Source: Rhabditoides inermis (Eukaryota; Nematoda; Chromadorea; Rhabditida; Rhabditidae). From it: a stretch of 64,000 bases of DNA. A program made the translations under genes and the position numbers. The DNA is taken from assembly GCA_963966185.1 (NCBI GenBank), contig CAWZYM010000243.1, positions 49,919 through 113,918 on the forward strand, in the 5' to 3' direction. The first letter of the stretch is position 1, and each line of letters starts with the position of its first letter. Of this stretch, positions 25,601 through 36,200 are shown one piece after another. Under the pieces are notes generated by a model. That model made no database searches and was not told the DNA's origin. It saw nothing but the letters and a program-made list of their open reading frames with translations.

Positions 25601-27715
25601 GAGGAAGAATGCGATAGGGAGGAGACGGCTGTGAATTGGCTGTCCGAGACTGTGTGGATACGCATGGAAGCAGACTGGGGAACGAGGTGTCTGGGTAGGA
25701 GAGATAAGAAAGAGAGAGCGGAGGAAGGATGTGATAGGGTGGAGAAGGCTGTGAATTGGCTGTCCGAGACTGTGTGGATACGCATGGAAGCAGACTGGGA
25801 AACGAGGCGTCTGGGTAGGAGAGACATAAAAAGAGAGGGAAGGGAGGATGCGATAGGGTGGAGAAGGCTGTGAATTGGCTGTCCGAGACTGTGTGGATAC
25901 GCATGGAAGCAGACTGGGAAACGAGGCGTCTGGGTAGGAGAGACATAAAAAGAGAGGGAAGGGAGGATGTGATAGGGTGAAGAAGGCTGTGAATTGGCTG
26001 TCCGAGACTGTGTGGATACGCATGGAAGCAGACTGGGGAATGAGGCGTCTGGGTAGGAGAGACATAAAAAGAGAGGGAAGGGAGGATGCGATAGGGTGGA
26101 GAAGGCTGTGAATTGGCTGTCCCAGACTGTGTTGATCAGCATGGAAGCAGACTGGGGAACGAGGCGTCTGGGTAGGAGAGACATAAAAAGAGAGGGAAGG
26201 GAGGATGCGATAGGGTGGAGAAGGCTGTGAATTGGCTGTCCGAGACTGTGTGGATACGCATGGAAGCAGACTGGGGGACGAGGCGTCTGGGTAGGAGAGA
26301 CATAAAAAGAGAGGGAAGGGAGGATGCGATAGGGTGAAGAAGGCTGTGAATTGGCTGTCCGAGACTGTGTGAATACGCATGGTAGCAGACTGGGCAACGA
26401 GGCGTCTGGGTAGGAGAGACATAAAAAGAGAGGGAAGGGAGATGCGATAGGGTGGAGAAGGCTGTGAATTGGCTGTCCGAGACTGTGTGGATACGCATGG
26501 AAGCAGACTGGGGAACGAGGCGTCCGGGTAGGAGAGACATAAAAAGAGAGGGAAGGGAGGATGCGATAGGGTGGAGAAGGCTGTGAATTGGCTGTCCGAG
26601 ACTGTGTTGATCAGCATGGAAGCAGACTGGGCAACGAGGCGTCTGGGTAGGAGAGACATAAAAAGAGAGGGAAGGGAGGATGCGATAGGGTGGAGAAGGC
26701 TGTGAATTGGCTGTCCCAGACTGTGTTGATCAGCATGGTAGCAGACTGGGCAACGAGGCGTCTGGGTAGGAGAGACATAAAAAGAGAGGGAAGGGAGATG
26801 CGATAGGGTGGAGAAGGCTGTGAATTGGCTGTCCGAGACTGTGTGGATACGCATGGAAGCAGACTGGGGAACGAGGCGTCTGGGTAGGAGAGACATAAAA
26901 AGAGAGGGAAGAGAGGATGCGATAGGGTGGAGAAGGCTGTGAATTGGCTGTCCGAGACTGTGTTGATCAGCATGGAAGCAGACTGGGCAACGAGGCGTCT
27001 GGGTAGGAGAGACATAAAAAGAGAGGGAAGGGAGGATGCGATAGGGTGGAGAAGGCTGTGAATTGGCTGTCCGAGACTGTGTTGATCAGCATGGAAGCAG
27101 ACTGGGCAACGAGGCGTCTGGGTAGGAGAGACATAAAAAGAGAGGGAAGGGAGGATGCGATAGGGTGGAGAAGGCTGTGAATTGGCTGTCCGAGACTGTG
27201 TTGATCAGCATGGAAGCAGACTGGGCAACGAGGCGTCTGGGTCTGGGTAGGAGAAACATGGATGTGATAGGGAGGATGTGATAGGGTGGAGAAGGCTGTG
27301 AATTGGCTGTCCGAGACTGTGTCGATCAGCATGGAAGCAGACTGGGGAACGAGCCGTCTGGGTAGGAGAGACATAAAAAGAGAGGGAAGGGAGGATGCGA
27401 TAGGGTGGAGAAAGCTGTGAATTGGCAGTCCGAGACTGTTTCGATCAGCATGGAAGCAGACTGGGGAAAGAGGCGTCTGGGTAGGAGAGATAAGAAAGAG
27501 AGAGGGGAGGAAGGATGTGATAGGGTGAAGAAGGCTGTGAATTGGCTGTCCGAGACTGTGTGGATACGCATGAAAGCAGACTGGGGAACGAGGCGTCTGG
27601 GTAGGAGAGACATAAAAAAGAGAGGGAAGGGAGGATGCGATAGGGTGGAGAAGGCTGTGAATTGGCTGTCCGGGACTGTGTTGATCAGCATGGAAGCAGG
27701 CTGTAGGACGAGATA
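10690..27715. repeat. About 17-kb array of a 120-bp satellite with higher-order repeats
   Basis: Roughly 140 tandem copies of a 120-bp unit built around GTCCGAGACTGTGTTGATCA, GAAGCAGACTGGGGAACGAG and GATAAGAAAGAGAGAGCGGA. The plus strand is strongly purine-rich. A 119-bp variant (GACATAAAAAGAGAGGGAAG) recurs in clusters, for example near 11231, 11352, 12431, 13511, 14829, 16744, 18182, 20101 and 23080. This gives higher-order units of 9-12 or more monomers. A block starting at 20175 is repeated at 23156 (offset 2981 bp), including a rare internally deleted monomer near 21061 and 24042. Right-end monomers (about 25.6-27.7 kb) are more diverged. Because 120 is divisible by 3, long frames are open on both strands; these are treated as artefacts of the repeat. 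Confidence 0.95.
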
Positions 27716-28643
27716 GCTTGATAGGAGAGATGCAGAGAGGGAGTAGAGAGTAAAACTCTTGAATCAGTTAGCCGGGATATTTAGCTAATCAGGCATCCTC
27801 TCTTCATGCACACTCCCAAAGTCACACACGGTCAGATCCCGCCCAGCCAGGTCCCACCTACTCTACACTCCACTATATGTAGTTTAATTCAAATCAACAT
27901 GAATGTATTTTTTTGATTATGAAGACAGAAATGGCTCAGTAACAAAAAAACCACGTAAAACAAACGCAATAAAAAATCACCAACAACATCGCACTGACAT
28001 CAGCAAATCACAAAAAAGAAACAAAATTCTACATACAAAATCAATTTCTCGAAAAAAACACTCCCTAAATGTAGAGTCTATACAACAGGTGATGATAGTC
28101 CTATGCGGGACGCTTGTTCTTCCTCCTCTAGCCGCTATCCCTTCAGCTCGTACAAAACGAGAGACGCTCTAGCAGCCAGTCGATCCGCCTCCCTCTCTCC
28201 ACTCACCTCGCGCACCTGTAACACGCATGTATATACACTGATTCTCTCAATTCCAGCTCAGCCTTCCTTTTCACTACCAAATGACAACGTCCGCCCCCCC
28301 CCCCCCAAAAGACAGACGCTACTTTGTTGCAACGCGCAATGCGAAATTGCACGTTAGCTTTGCCGCCCAACTTTGCTACTGCGATAGAGCCATTTCCGAT
28401 TCCAGACAAACAGTTATTACGAATTTATTATGCACATGTCTAAAGGTAGCGTCGAAAGTATGCGAGTGCGTCGCCGAGCCGAGGGTGCGTCACAGATCAC
28501 CGTAACTTCTTGTCGCACTATCTCTCTATTGATCGCTCTTCCCCTTTTCTCTGTACCCTTTCACACTCCACCCAATCACATCCTCCTCTCTTCTCTTCTC
28601 TTCTCTCTCTCTCCCTCTCTTTCTCTCTTTCCTCTCTCATCAC
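27716..28643. other. Spacer between satellite and deubiquitinase gene
   Basis: AT-rich DNA with a poly-C run near 28296-28308 and a CT-rich tract at about 28580-28640. The tract lies in the last intron or 3' region of the minus-strand deubiquitinase-like gene. A possible last short exon on the minus strand lies at about 28516-28536 (acceptor after GATAG, six codons and a TGA), but this is weak. Confidence 0.35.
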
Positions 28644-30980
28644 CGTTGCATCATTCATGTGCAGATAGTTCTCGCCGTTTCCCTCCTTGCACAGCGACTC
28701 ATAGTGCACTGAAATATAGAAATTATTGGACTTACTACAGACAACAGAACTCAGTAAAGCGAACAACATGTCAATTTGCCAATCACACTAGGCAGGCCCC
28801 GCTCCCACTCCCGTCTATCGGCTCACTTTTCTTCGAGTCGTAGAGAGCCATGCCCCTGAGCAGGTAGCTGAAGTCGTGCGGCGGCGGCATCATCTTCTGC
28901 AACAAGCATGTTCGAGGAGGCTTCTTATAGCTACCCGATAGATTCACACGCTCCGTTCGAAGCGTCTCTATCGCCCCTCTAACATCCCTAGATCGCGCCT
29001 CGAAAGTTCGCATAATATTGAAAAGTTCGTAAGCATCAAACGTTTGGGTTTAGACCTACACTGTCTATCACCGCCGATAGAACCTCGAACACGCGAGAGA
29101 AAGACGAGATGATGCAATCACGGAGAGCGCAGAGGTACAAACACGAGTGTATGTCTATAGGGTAGCTAAGGTCTTCAATGTACTTTTTGATCACACACTA
29201 CTACGCTACTTTACACGTAAAATTCGAAAGGAGCATACCTGGACGTCAGTCACCAGCTCAAAGTGTTTCGAGGCGAGCTGCACACAGACCGAGAACACGC
29301 TGACCATGCCCGGACGCGGTACGCCTGGACAAACCACTTGATCACTAGTAATACCATTGGCAAAATTCGCATATCTATTTATCGATATACATACGTCTCT
29401 ATTACACATCTACACAACGCAAGCAAATTTATCGGAGAACGTGCATCCATGTATTTTGTACAACTTTCCTCCGATTTAGAACCTTCATTCAGATGATGAG
29501 TCGAACATTCAGAGATTCTTCTTTCTATTGAATCCCTTTTCCATATCGTCTGAACTAAACCATAATTTCATAACTTTGATCCACTCAATCCCATGCCTTT
29601 CCCACGTCGATAGAAAATCACGAAATAATGTGGAAAAAGTTTTCTGCATAACTCAACACTTACTATTTCTTTCAGTGTCAGCTAAACAACAAAACAAAAC
29701 AGATTCACATCACAGTCAGAAAACCGGCCCGATATGGACTTAGCTTGTGTGCTCCTTTCTTATCAGTCTCCTAAAACTCAACACACATGTCGATATTCGA
29801 CAGCATGGATAGTGCCAACATTCAAACCATCAAATCGAAAAAAACTCAAGCACACATACCTGGGTTGAAGACCCCAAACCCTTTCTACCCATTCTCTGGC
29901 TGACTCCTCTACGGTTCGTTCTGCTTCCCCCTTGCGTCTCTGCTCCACCACACGCGTGAGTCCTTCTCCACTGCTTCCTGTCTGCTCCGCCGCCGCGTTG
30001 CTCTGCTCCACGCCAGATCACTCTCATCTCACATCACAAAGCGGCAGCCGCCGGAGGGCGGATCGTGAAAAGTTCCCGATTAAACCCCAAAAAGGACAGA
30101 ACAACATAATCACATCGCACCTGAACAATAAAAAAAAGTATTCGATTCGTCGCCGCAACGACGATATAGTTCTATCACATGTACGCTATACACTAAAAAG
30201 AAGAATATAGTATATGGGATTAGCGTGGAGTGCGCGGGGAAAAACAGTGCGTGAACTCGGGGAAAAAAGTGCGTGAAAAGTGTGAAAACGATACAATAAA
30301 ATGAAACAGTGAGACATAAATAAAAAGTATTAAAAAAACGTGCGAAACATATGACTTGATGTGTAAGGTAAAGAGAGTGCGAAGGGTAAAGTATAGTGCA
30401 CATGCAACGACCGTACCGCCTAGGTTGACGCGTCTCCTCGTACCATCCGACTCCACCCGAACCGCCCACGCGAACTGCGGCTGCACCGCCTTCCACGACT
30501 TCTGCAACTCAACACAATATACAAACAAATATGTTTCTCGAACAAAGATGAAGAGAGAAGAAATGGGGAAAGAGAGAGGGGGGGGAGAATGAGACCTGTG
30601 CAACGTTATAAACATTGATGACGACTCCAAGGAGCGTCGCAGTGGCACAGATCTCGATCTGAGACGCGTACTCCGCGGGGCTCTCCATCTTCCTGAAACA
30701 ATCTCTCAATCGTCAGCTTCACATCTCTCTTTCTCTCCCCCCACTCCCTCCCTTCCTCCCTTTCCCACTCACTGCACATGTTCATCGAACGTCTCCCCGC
30801 AGTCGTTGTCACTTGAAGAGTCAAACATCTCGCTGAACTCCTTGGAAAAGTCCTTCATGAACGCGCAGATCTGAAGAAGAGAGAATTAAACGATACAGCT
30901 CGCTGTCTGCGCTGACCAGACTGCGCAGCTCGCCATGGGCAGACTCCGAATAGGAGCGAGTGATCGCCTGCGACAGGCAC
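28644..30980 (-). CDS. OTU-type cysteine protease domain exons (C-terminal part of USP-OTU-like gene)
   Basis: Seven minus-strand exons with matching phases: 30917-30980, 30773-30870, 30596-30692, 30417-30501, 29239-29324, 28827-28896 and 28644-28708. The product reads CLSQAITRSYSESAHGELRS (nucleophile region, Cys where OTU proteases have GDGNC), then EYASQIEICATATLLGVVIN (the conserved OTU W/Y-x-x-x-x-E helix). It ends with KKMHYESLCKEGN, whose HYESL resembles the OTU catalytic His motif. OTU proteases cleave ubiquitin isopeptide bonds. The usual Asp-Gly-x-Cys is altered to Glu-Gln-Tyr-Met-Cys, so activity is uncertain. The first exon accepts phase 2 from the exon ending at 31922, linking it to the USP-like part. 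The terminal exon is unresolved. Confidence 0.6.
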
Positions 30981-31280
30981 CTGCAAACAACATCAAACCC
31001 TGTCCAGCGCGTGATATCTGGTACCTGAAGAAGCACGTTTACTTAACATAGCCAACTGTACTCATTCTTCATCCCACGACTGTGTATTCATTCTCCTCCC
31101 TTTTTTGCGGAGAGCTTCTTCTCGCAAGGTAAAATGTACGATAAGAAACGGGTAACAACCAATTGACTTAATCAATTCAACACCGTCGTTATCCGTCTAT
31201 GATACGTCCACACCGAGGACTAAGAGTAAAAAAAAAGAAGAACGCCATGCGCAAGTCATTTCATTATTATGCTAGCTATA

Positions 31281-31564
31281 GGGTATCCCCCATTTTCACG
31301 GTACGGGAATACTGTATGCAGCCGGAGATTAATTTCTGTGAAGATTCATTCATTAATTCCGAAAGGAGTTATAAGCTCTAGATCATGGAAAACTCTGCTT
31401 GATTAGACTTGCAAATGACCTTCATTTCACTGAAATCAGACCGCCAAGCGCGCGAATTGCGCGGTCGAATGATATCGCTCGGGCCGATATAGCGGGTAAA
31501 TGCGACGAAATGTCTGAAAAATATGCGGCGAAATGGTTGCAGTACCGTGAACCGGGGGATACCC
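31281..31564. mobile_element. Short TIR element in intron 10
   Basis: A 284-bp segment with inverted ends: GGGTATCCCCC and TTTCACGGTAC on the left match the complement of GTACCGTGAA and CGGGGGATACCC on the right. It is flanked by TATA (31277-31280 and 31565-31568). No coding capacity; a MITE-like element. The duplicated host block begins inside it, so the other copy (44505 onward) has only its right half. Confidence 0.6.
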
Positions 31565-32496
31565 TATAATGCGCGTTCATTCGTGTCACTCACTTCAATT
31601 TCGACCCCCGCCGTCTTCTCAACACTCAACCCCCTCATCACTCGTTACTTTGCCCGCGGAGTATCGGCAAAAACCAGAACTAGTTAGCAATTAATTGTTT
31701 CTGAGTAGTACTATAGCGGCGACGTCAACACGCCATGAACGTGCGAGAACAGCGGGACGCGAAGCACTCGAGACACTCGCCATATAAACCCCTCACACAC
31801 AATAAACATGTCAATGTTGAACCGTCGGAGTGCGTTCTCTTCAATCACACCTCGCGCCCGCTCTCTCTCTCCCTCTCTCCCCCTCCCCTCTCTCTCCCCT
31901 CTCTCCCATCAACCCACTCACATGTACTGCTCTCCGATGACCCCGCACCAGTGGCGTCTCCAGTCGGGGGTGGGCCGAGCGAACGGCACCGCCACCACCA
32001 GCACATCATTCGATGTGAATCGGATGCCCGGCTGGAAATCAAGTAGCATGTCTAATACATATCAAAACAATCCCCACCTTCACATAGCGGGAGAGAGAGC
32101 GTCGTTCCATGTCCTGCGGATCAGTGAGAACCGTCTGAAATACAATTCCTTGAAATGCGCTTTCGCCTGCCGTCTGTCTATGCCCACCTCGAGCGCCTTC
32201 TCCGCCTCGGCGCGCTTCTTCGCTTCCGCCTGCTCCAACCTCGACAGTCACCTCTCCTCAAACGACGTCTTCAGGAACACTTCCTGCGACAATATTTTTT
32301 TATGTTTGAATAGCATAACCAAAATTACGTATACACCCCCACATCAAAATCAAAACCACCTACCCTGAAGAGATACAGATCGACGTTGGCGTCCCAGGAC
32401 GCTGTGGGGATCGTCCGATCGAAGAAGCCGGCGGACGACGTTGAGACCAGCAAGTAGCTGCAAGCATATTACATCAAGATAAACAAAACAAGCGAC
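31453..32496. repeat. Host duplication, copy A (about 1.04 kb)
   Basis: Direct repeat of 44505-45549, differing at least by one T in a T-run (near 32290 versus 45343). It contains exons 7-10 of the deubiquitinase-like gene and half of the upstream MITE. Copy A lies outside the left LTR and copy A' outside the right LTR, so the whole gypsy element sits between two host copies. Confidence 0.85.
31922..32457 (-). CDS. Exons 7-10, second copy (duplicated block A)
   Basis: Minus-strand exons 32364-32457, 32188-32283, 32078-32134 and 31922-32031, the same as 45417-45510, 45240-45335, 45130-45186 and 44974-45083 in length and sequence. They encode YLLVSTSSAGFFDRTIPTAS, EVFLKTSFEER, an in-frame TGA (32248-32250), LEQAEAKKRAEAEKALE, TVLTDPQDMERR and PGIRFTSNDVLVVAVPF. 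The four exons total 357 bp (119 codons), so their duplication keeps the frame. This copy is contiguous with the OTU exons downstream; its upstream side abuts the gypsy LTR inside intron 6. Confidence 0.6.
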
Positions 32497-33290
32497 TGTA
32501 CGTTCCAGTTAGGTTCTGGTCCGTGTTGGGTGTATTCAAACACACCCCACCAATTGAAACAATTGGAATTAATCACAATAAAACACTACGCGCGTTCGCG
32601 AAGTAGTGTAATTTGCGTATCACCACACAGTGCGTTCGCAGCTGTGGATAGACAGAGTCAATGATTTGCACGCGTTCGCGTACACAAATCAGGTCGTGAA
32701 ACGACTAGTGATGCGTTCGCATACACTAGCGCTTGATGATTTCAACGAGGCCCACGCGTTCGCGTACAGGCCTCGCTCCTCGCTCCTCGCTCTTTGCTCC
32801 AAAGATAGACGCCGAGTAGGACGCCTCGGTATGTCGCAACCGATAAGGTATAGACAGAGTACCACGGGGATTGATGCAGCAATTTATTATCACCACCTCG
32901 AAAACACGATTCACGAACAACTGAATAACAACACCCAAAACCACTCTTACGTGGACGATAAGATATCAACACCGTATACAACACAGGCAGTGGCGCGAGA
33001 TTTAAACATACAAAGGCACTCTAGACAAAATCAATATAACATATGTGCGCGTACCAAAACAACAAGGCTAGCCGAGGCTGCCAGACTAAATACAAAAACA
33101 TATGTGTGTCAAATGCAACAAACTACAATCAACGAGTGCGTTCTCTCTTATCTCCCCACTCCGGGGTTCATTCACGACTGTCGTCCATCGCGGCGATAGG
33201 GCCGGAAACGCTGCTGGTCCTTGTCTCCCTTGTACTTCCTCTCTTGCTCGCGTCTGAACGGCCTTTCCTTCTCTTCCTTCCTCTTGTACA
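32497..33290 (-). repeat. 3' LTR of gypsy element 1
   Basis: A 794-bp LTR with TGTAC...GTACA termini, matching 43690-44482. In element orientation (minus) this is the 3' LTR. The pol ORF stop lies inside it, about 118 bp from its start. A reverse-strand AATAAA lies near 32886. The U5-side part (32583-32775) contains five hairpins listed separately. The near-identity of the two LTRs indicates a recent insertion. Confidence 0.9.
32583..32775. promoter_or_regulatory. Five tandem hairpins with a common loop (3' LTR copy)
   Basis: Stems: ACACTAC/GTAGTGT (32583-32609), CACAG/CTGTG (32626-32646), TGATTTG/CAAATCA (32662-32691), CTAGTG/CACTAG (32705-32729) and CGAGGCC/GGCCTCG (32746-32775). Every loop contains GCGTTCGC although the stems are unrelated. 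A minor GTCG/CGAC hairpin lies between the third and fourth. The same array is present at 43776-43968 in the other LTR. If transcription follows the element (minus), the array would be in the 5' leader RNA upstream of the primer-binding site; that placement is inferred. Confidence 0.75.
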
Positions 33291-36200
33291 TGCCGCCTCC
33301 CTTCGGTAGCGCGACCTCGCGCGTCTCCACACCGCACCACTTCTCCACCGCTCGGCCGTACTGCTCGCATTGCTGGTTCGACAGTTGACCGTATTTCTCC
33401 ATCCTGGTCTGAGGTCCGAGTACATTGCTGGGGCACTCGACCGCAGTCGTATCGCTCCTCGTCTGCACCTGCCAACAGTGGTCCACGTGCAGCTGCCTCC
33501 CGATCCAGCTCTTGATATCCGTCCACTCCCTCCACAAGTCCTTGTTCGCTCGCTGCTCGACAGTGAGCGGCGGCGGGACAATGGTGATCTTCATCTCCAA
33601 GGGCGGCTTGTAGTCCACCAAGCCGGACTCCTCCCACCCTCCGGGAATCGGCTCAAGGACGAGTATCGCATGGTCTCCGCGGCTCATATTTCTCCACTTC
33701 TTGTACCCTCCCACCACGGTCTTCTTATCCATCCTGGCCAGCATGTCTGGCACGTACCACACCGGTGGTGGCATCTCCTTCTGTCGCTTCGCCTTCTCCT
33801 CTCCCTTCTCCTTGTTCTTCATAATCTCGTGGTACCGTCTGATCGCTGCCGCCGCCGGAGCAAATCGCTGTCCTCCCTTCCCAGCGTCCATCTCCAGTTG
33901 GATCCCCTCCGTCCGGCCCAACTCGCGGCAGAACTGCAGGTCGAATGCCGATAGCACTCGGTACGCGATGACATAGTCTTCTTCCTCTGGCTCAGATGCC
34001 GTCCACTTCTCGCCTGGGGTATGGTACCAGTCCTCGTATCTCCTTTCATCGCCGTCGCTTTCACCCAACAAAGCCTGCTCCTTTTCAGCTTCGATCTTGG
34101 CATCCTCTTCTTGAAACCGGGAGGAATACCTCTTGTTTCTCAGCTCCTCGTCTCTTTCCTCCCGACCATTCTTGTTGAGCCATGCCATACGGTAAATCGT
34201 GAGTACCTTAGTCTGGCGAATCGCTGCGGTAGTCCTTGAGTAGAGTGTCCTCGTCGGGCCGTTTCCCTGCCTGGTGAGTTCCTCGAGGGTGTGCTCGTGC
34301 AGCGCCCTCCACGGGTGGTAGGGGTGTACCGACGAATACGAGTCGATCGTCCTGCAAAGATTTTCTTCAATTCTCCTCATTTTCGCTTCCCCTCCCCTTC
34401 TCTTCCTCCTGGTCCCTCCTTCTGCTTCTATCTCTTCCCCACACTCTTTCGGAATGCGCTTCAGACTGTCAAAAGGCACTTGAATCGCCTCCTCGTTTAT
34501 CCCTTTCCCTATCCTAGTCACTGTTGCCGACTGCTCCGTGGTTGCAATGACCCGAAACGGACCATCCCACTCGTTCATCATCTTCGGACATGTCCTTCCT
34601 CTCCTCTCCGTAGGGACATATACCAACACCCTTTCACCCACTTTTGGTAGTGCATCTGTTTTTCTTGCCTTCTCGTCGTATCTCTTCTTCATTCTCTCCC
34701 TTTCCTTTTCGTTCTTCTCTCTCACTTCTCGATGTACTATTGCCATTCTCTTGCACATTTCTGTAATGTAGTCATCACAGCTGAGTAGTACCGCCGGCGG
34801 TCTGACTGTGTGTTCTTCTCGTCCCATCCAGTAGGGGTCCCTTCCGTGTAGTATGAAATAGGGACTCTCGCCCGTAGCATCATGTGGTGTGATATTGTAT
34901 GCGTACACACAGTACGGCAGTACCTTGTCCCACTCCAGTGCCCCCACTGTCTTCTTCTTGAGCATGAGTTGCAGTGTTTTGTTGAACCTCTCTACAAGGC
35001 CGTTCTCCCTGGGATTGTATCCTTTTGTCATCTTGTGTTCGATACCGGTTATCTTAACCATCTCCTCCCACACCTTGCACTCGAACTCCTTGCCTCTGTC
35101 GCTGACCACTGTTTTTGGCATCCTCGTACCCTCCGCAATCCATCGGGTCAACATGCACTCCGCTACTGCTTCTGCTGTCTTGTCAGGAATGGCGTACGCC
35201 CCCGCCAGTTTACTGAACTGATCCACCACGCACAACACATACTTGTTTCCGCTGGACGTCACTCCTAGATGCATTACGTCGACGTGTACAATCTCGAACG
35301 GTTCGCACGTAATATATGGTTTCAGAGGAGGTGTCAATTTTGGTTGTCCATTCACCAATGCACACTTGCCGCATTCGGCTATCCATCTTCCCACGTCTTT
35401 CTTCATGTTCGGCCAGAAGAATTTCTTCTTTAATCCTTCGACTACCTTTCCTTGATGAAAGTGTCCGGCCCACATCCCCCTGTGTGCCTCCATCGTCAAG
35501 CCCTTTCTCTCTTCTTTTGGCACCACTGTCCTCCCCTCTCCTTCTTCGTTCCACCACGTCAGCTCTCCTTGTGTGACCACAAAATCGTCCACCGTCACCT
35601 TCTTGCCCTCAACGTACATTGATAAGGGTCGTTCCGTATCGTCTTTTCGTATCTCCTCGATCAGTGCTTTCCACTCTCTCTCTTTTTCCAGGCTCTTCAA
35701 CCACGCCCCCTTCTTCTCCTCCTCGTTTTGGAGATATACCCTCCCTATTATGGCTTCAGCTCCGCTCACTCCGTGCTGGTCTGCGCTCACTACCGCACCT
35801 CTTGACAATGCGTCTGCAACTGCGTTGGCCTTCCCTGCCACATATCTAATCTCCATTGCATACGTCTGCAGCTCAACTGACCATCTCCACAATCTGTCCG
35901 AAATGTCCGATTTGAACATCGCAGTCAACGACCTGTGATCTGTATAAACAGTCACCCTTGCTCCCATGACGAATCTCTTGAATTGTCTCATCGCCACCAC
36001 TACTGCCAACGCTTCTAAGTCCGTCACATGGTAGTTCCTCTCTGCCTTCGACAACGCCTTCGAGATGAAGTAAATAGGGTGCATCAGGCCATCATCTCCC
36101 TCCTGTGTCAGCACCGCCCCGACACCCTCCTTGCTTGCATCAGTGTAGATGACGAACGGTCGCTCTCCCGACTTAGCTTTCTCTATATCCGGTTGCATCA

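Noticed and set aside
10702..27691. Long ORFs (up to about 1000 codons) on both strands in the satellite
   Set aside because: They arise because the 120-bp monomer is a multiple of three and stop-free in several frames on both strands; frames switch at each 119-bp variant.
10690..27715. CRISPR-like direct repeats
   Set aside because: Monomers are contiguous with no unique spacers, and the window is eukaryotic.
29778..30011. Extra exon in the OTU part (frame containing EQSNAAAEQTGSSGEG)
   Set aside because: The flanking exons at 30417 and 29324 already join in phase, and this frame has no OTU-like content.
32630..33199. 189-codon plus-strand ORF, repeated at 43823-44392
   Set aside because: It lies wholly inside the LTR, antisense to the element, and is identical in both copies because the LTRs are; no domain seen.
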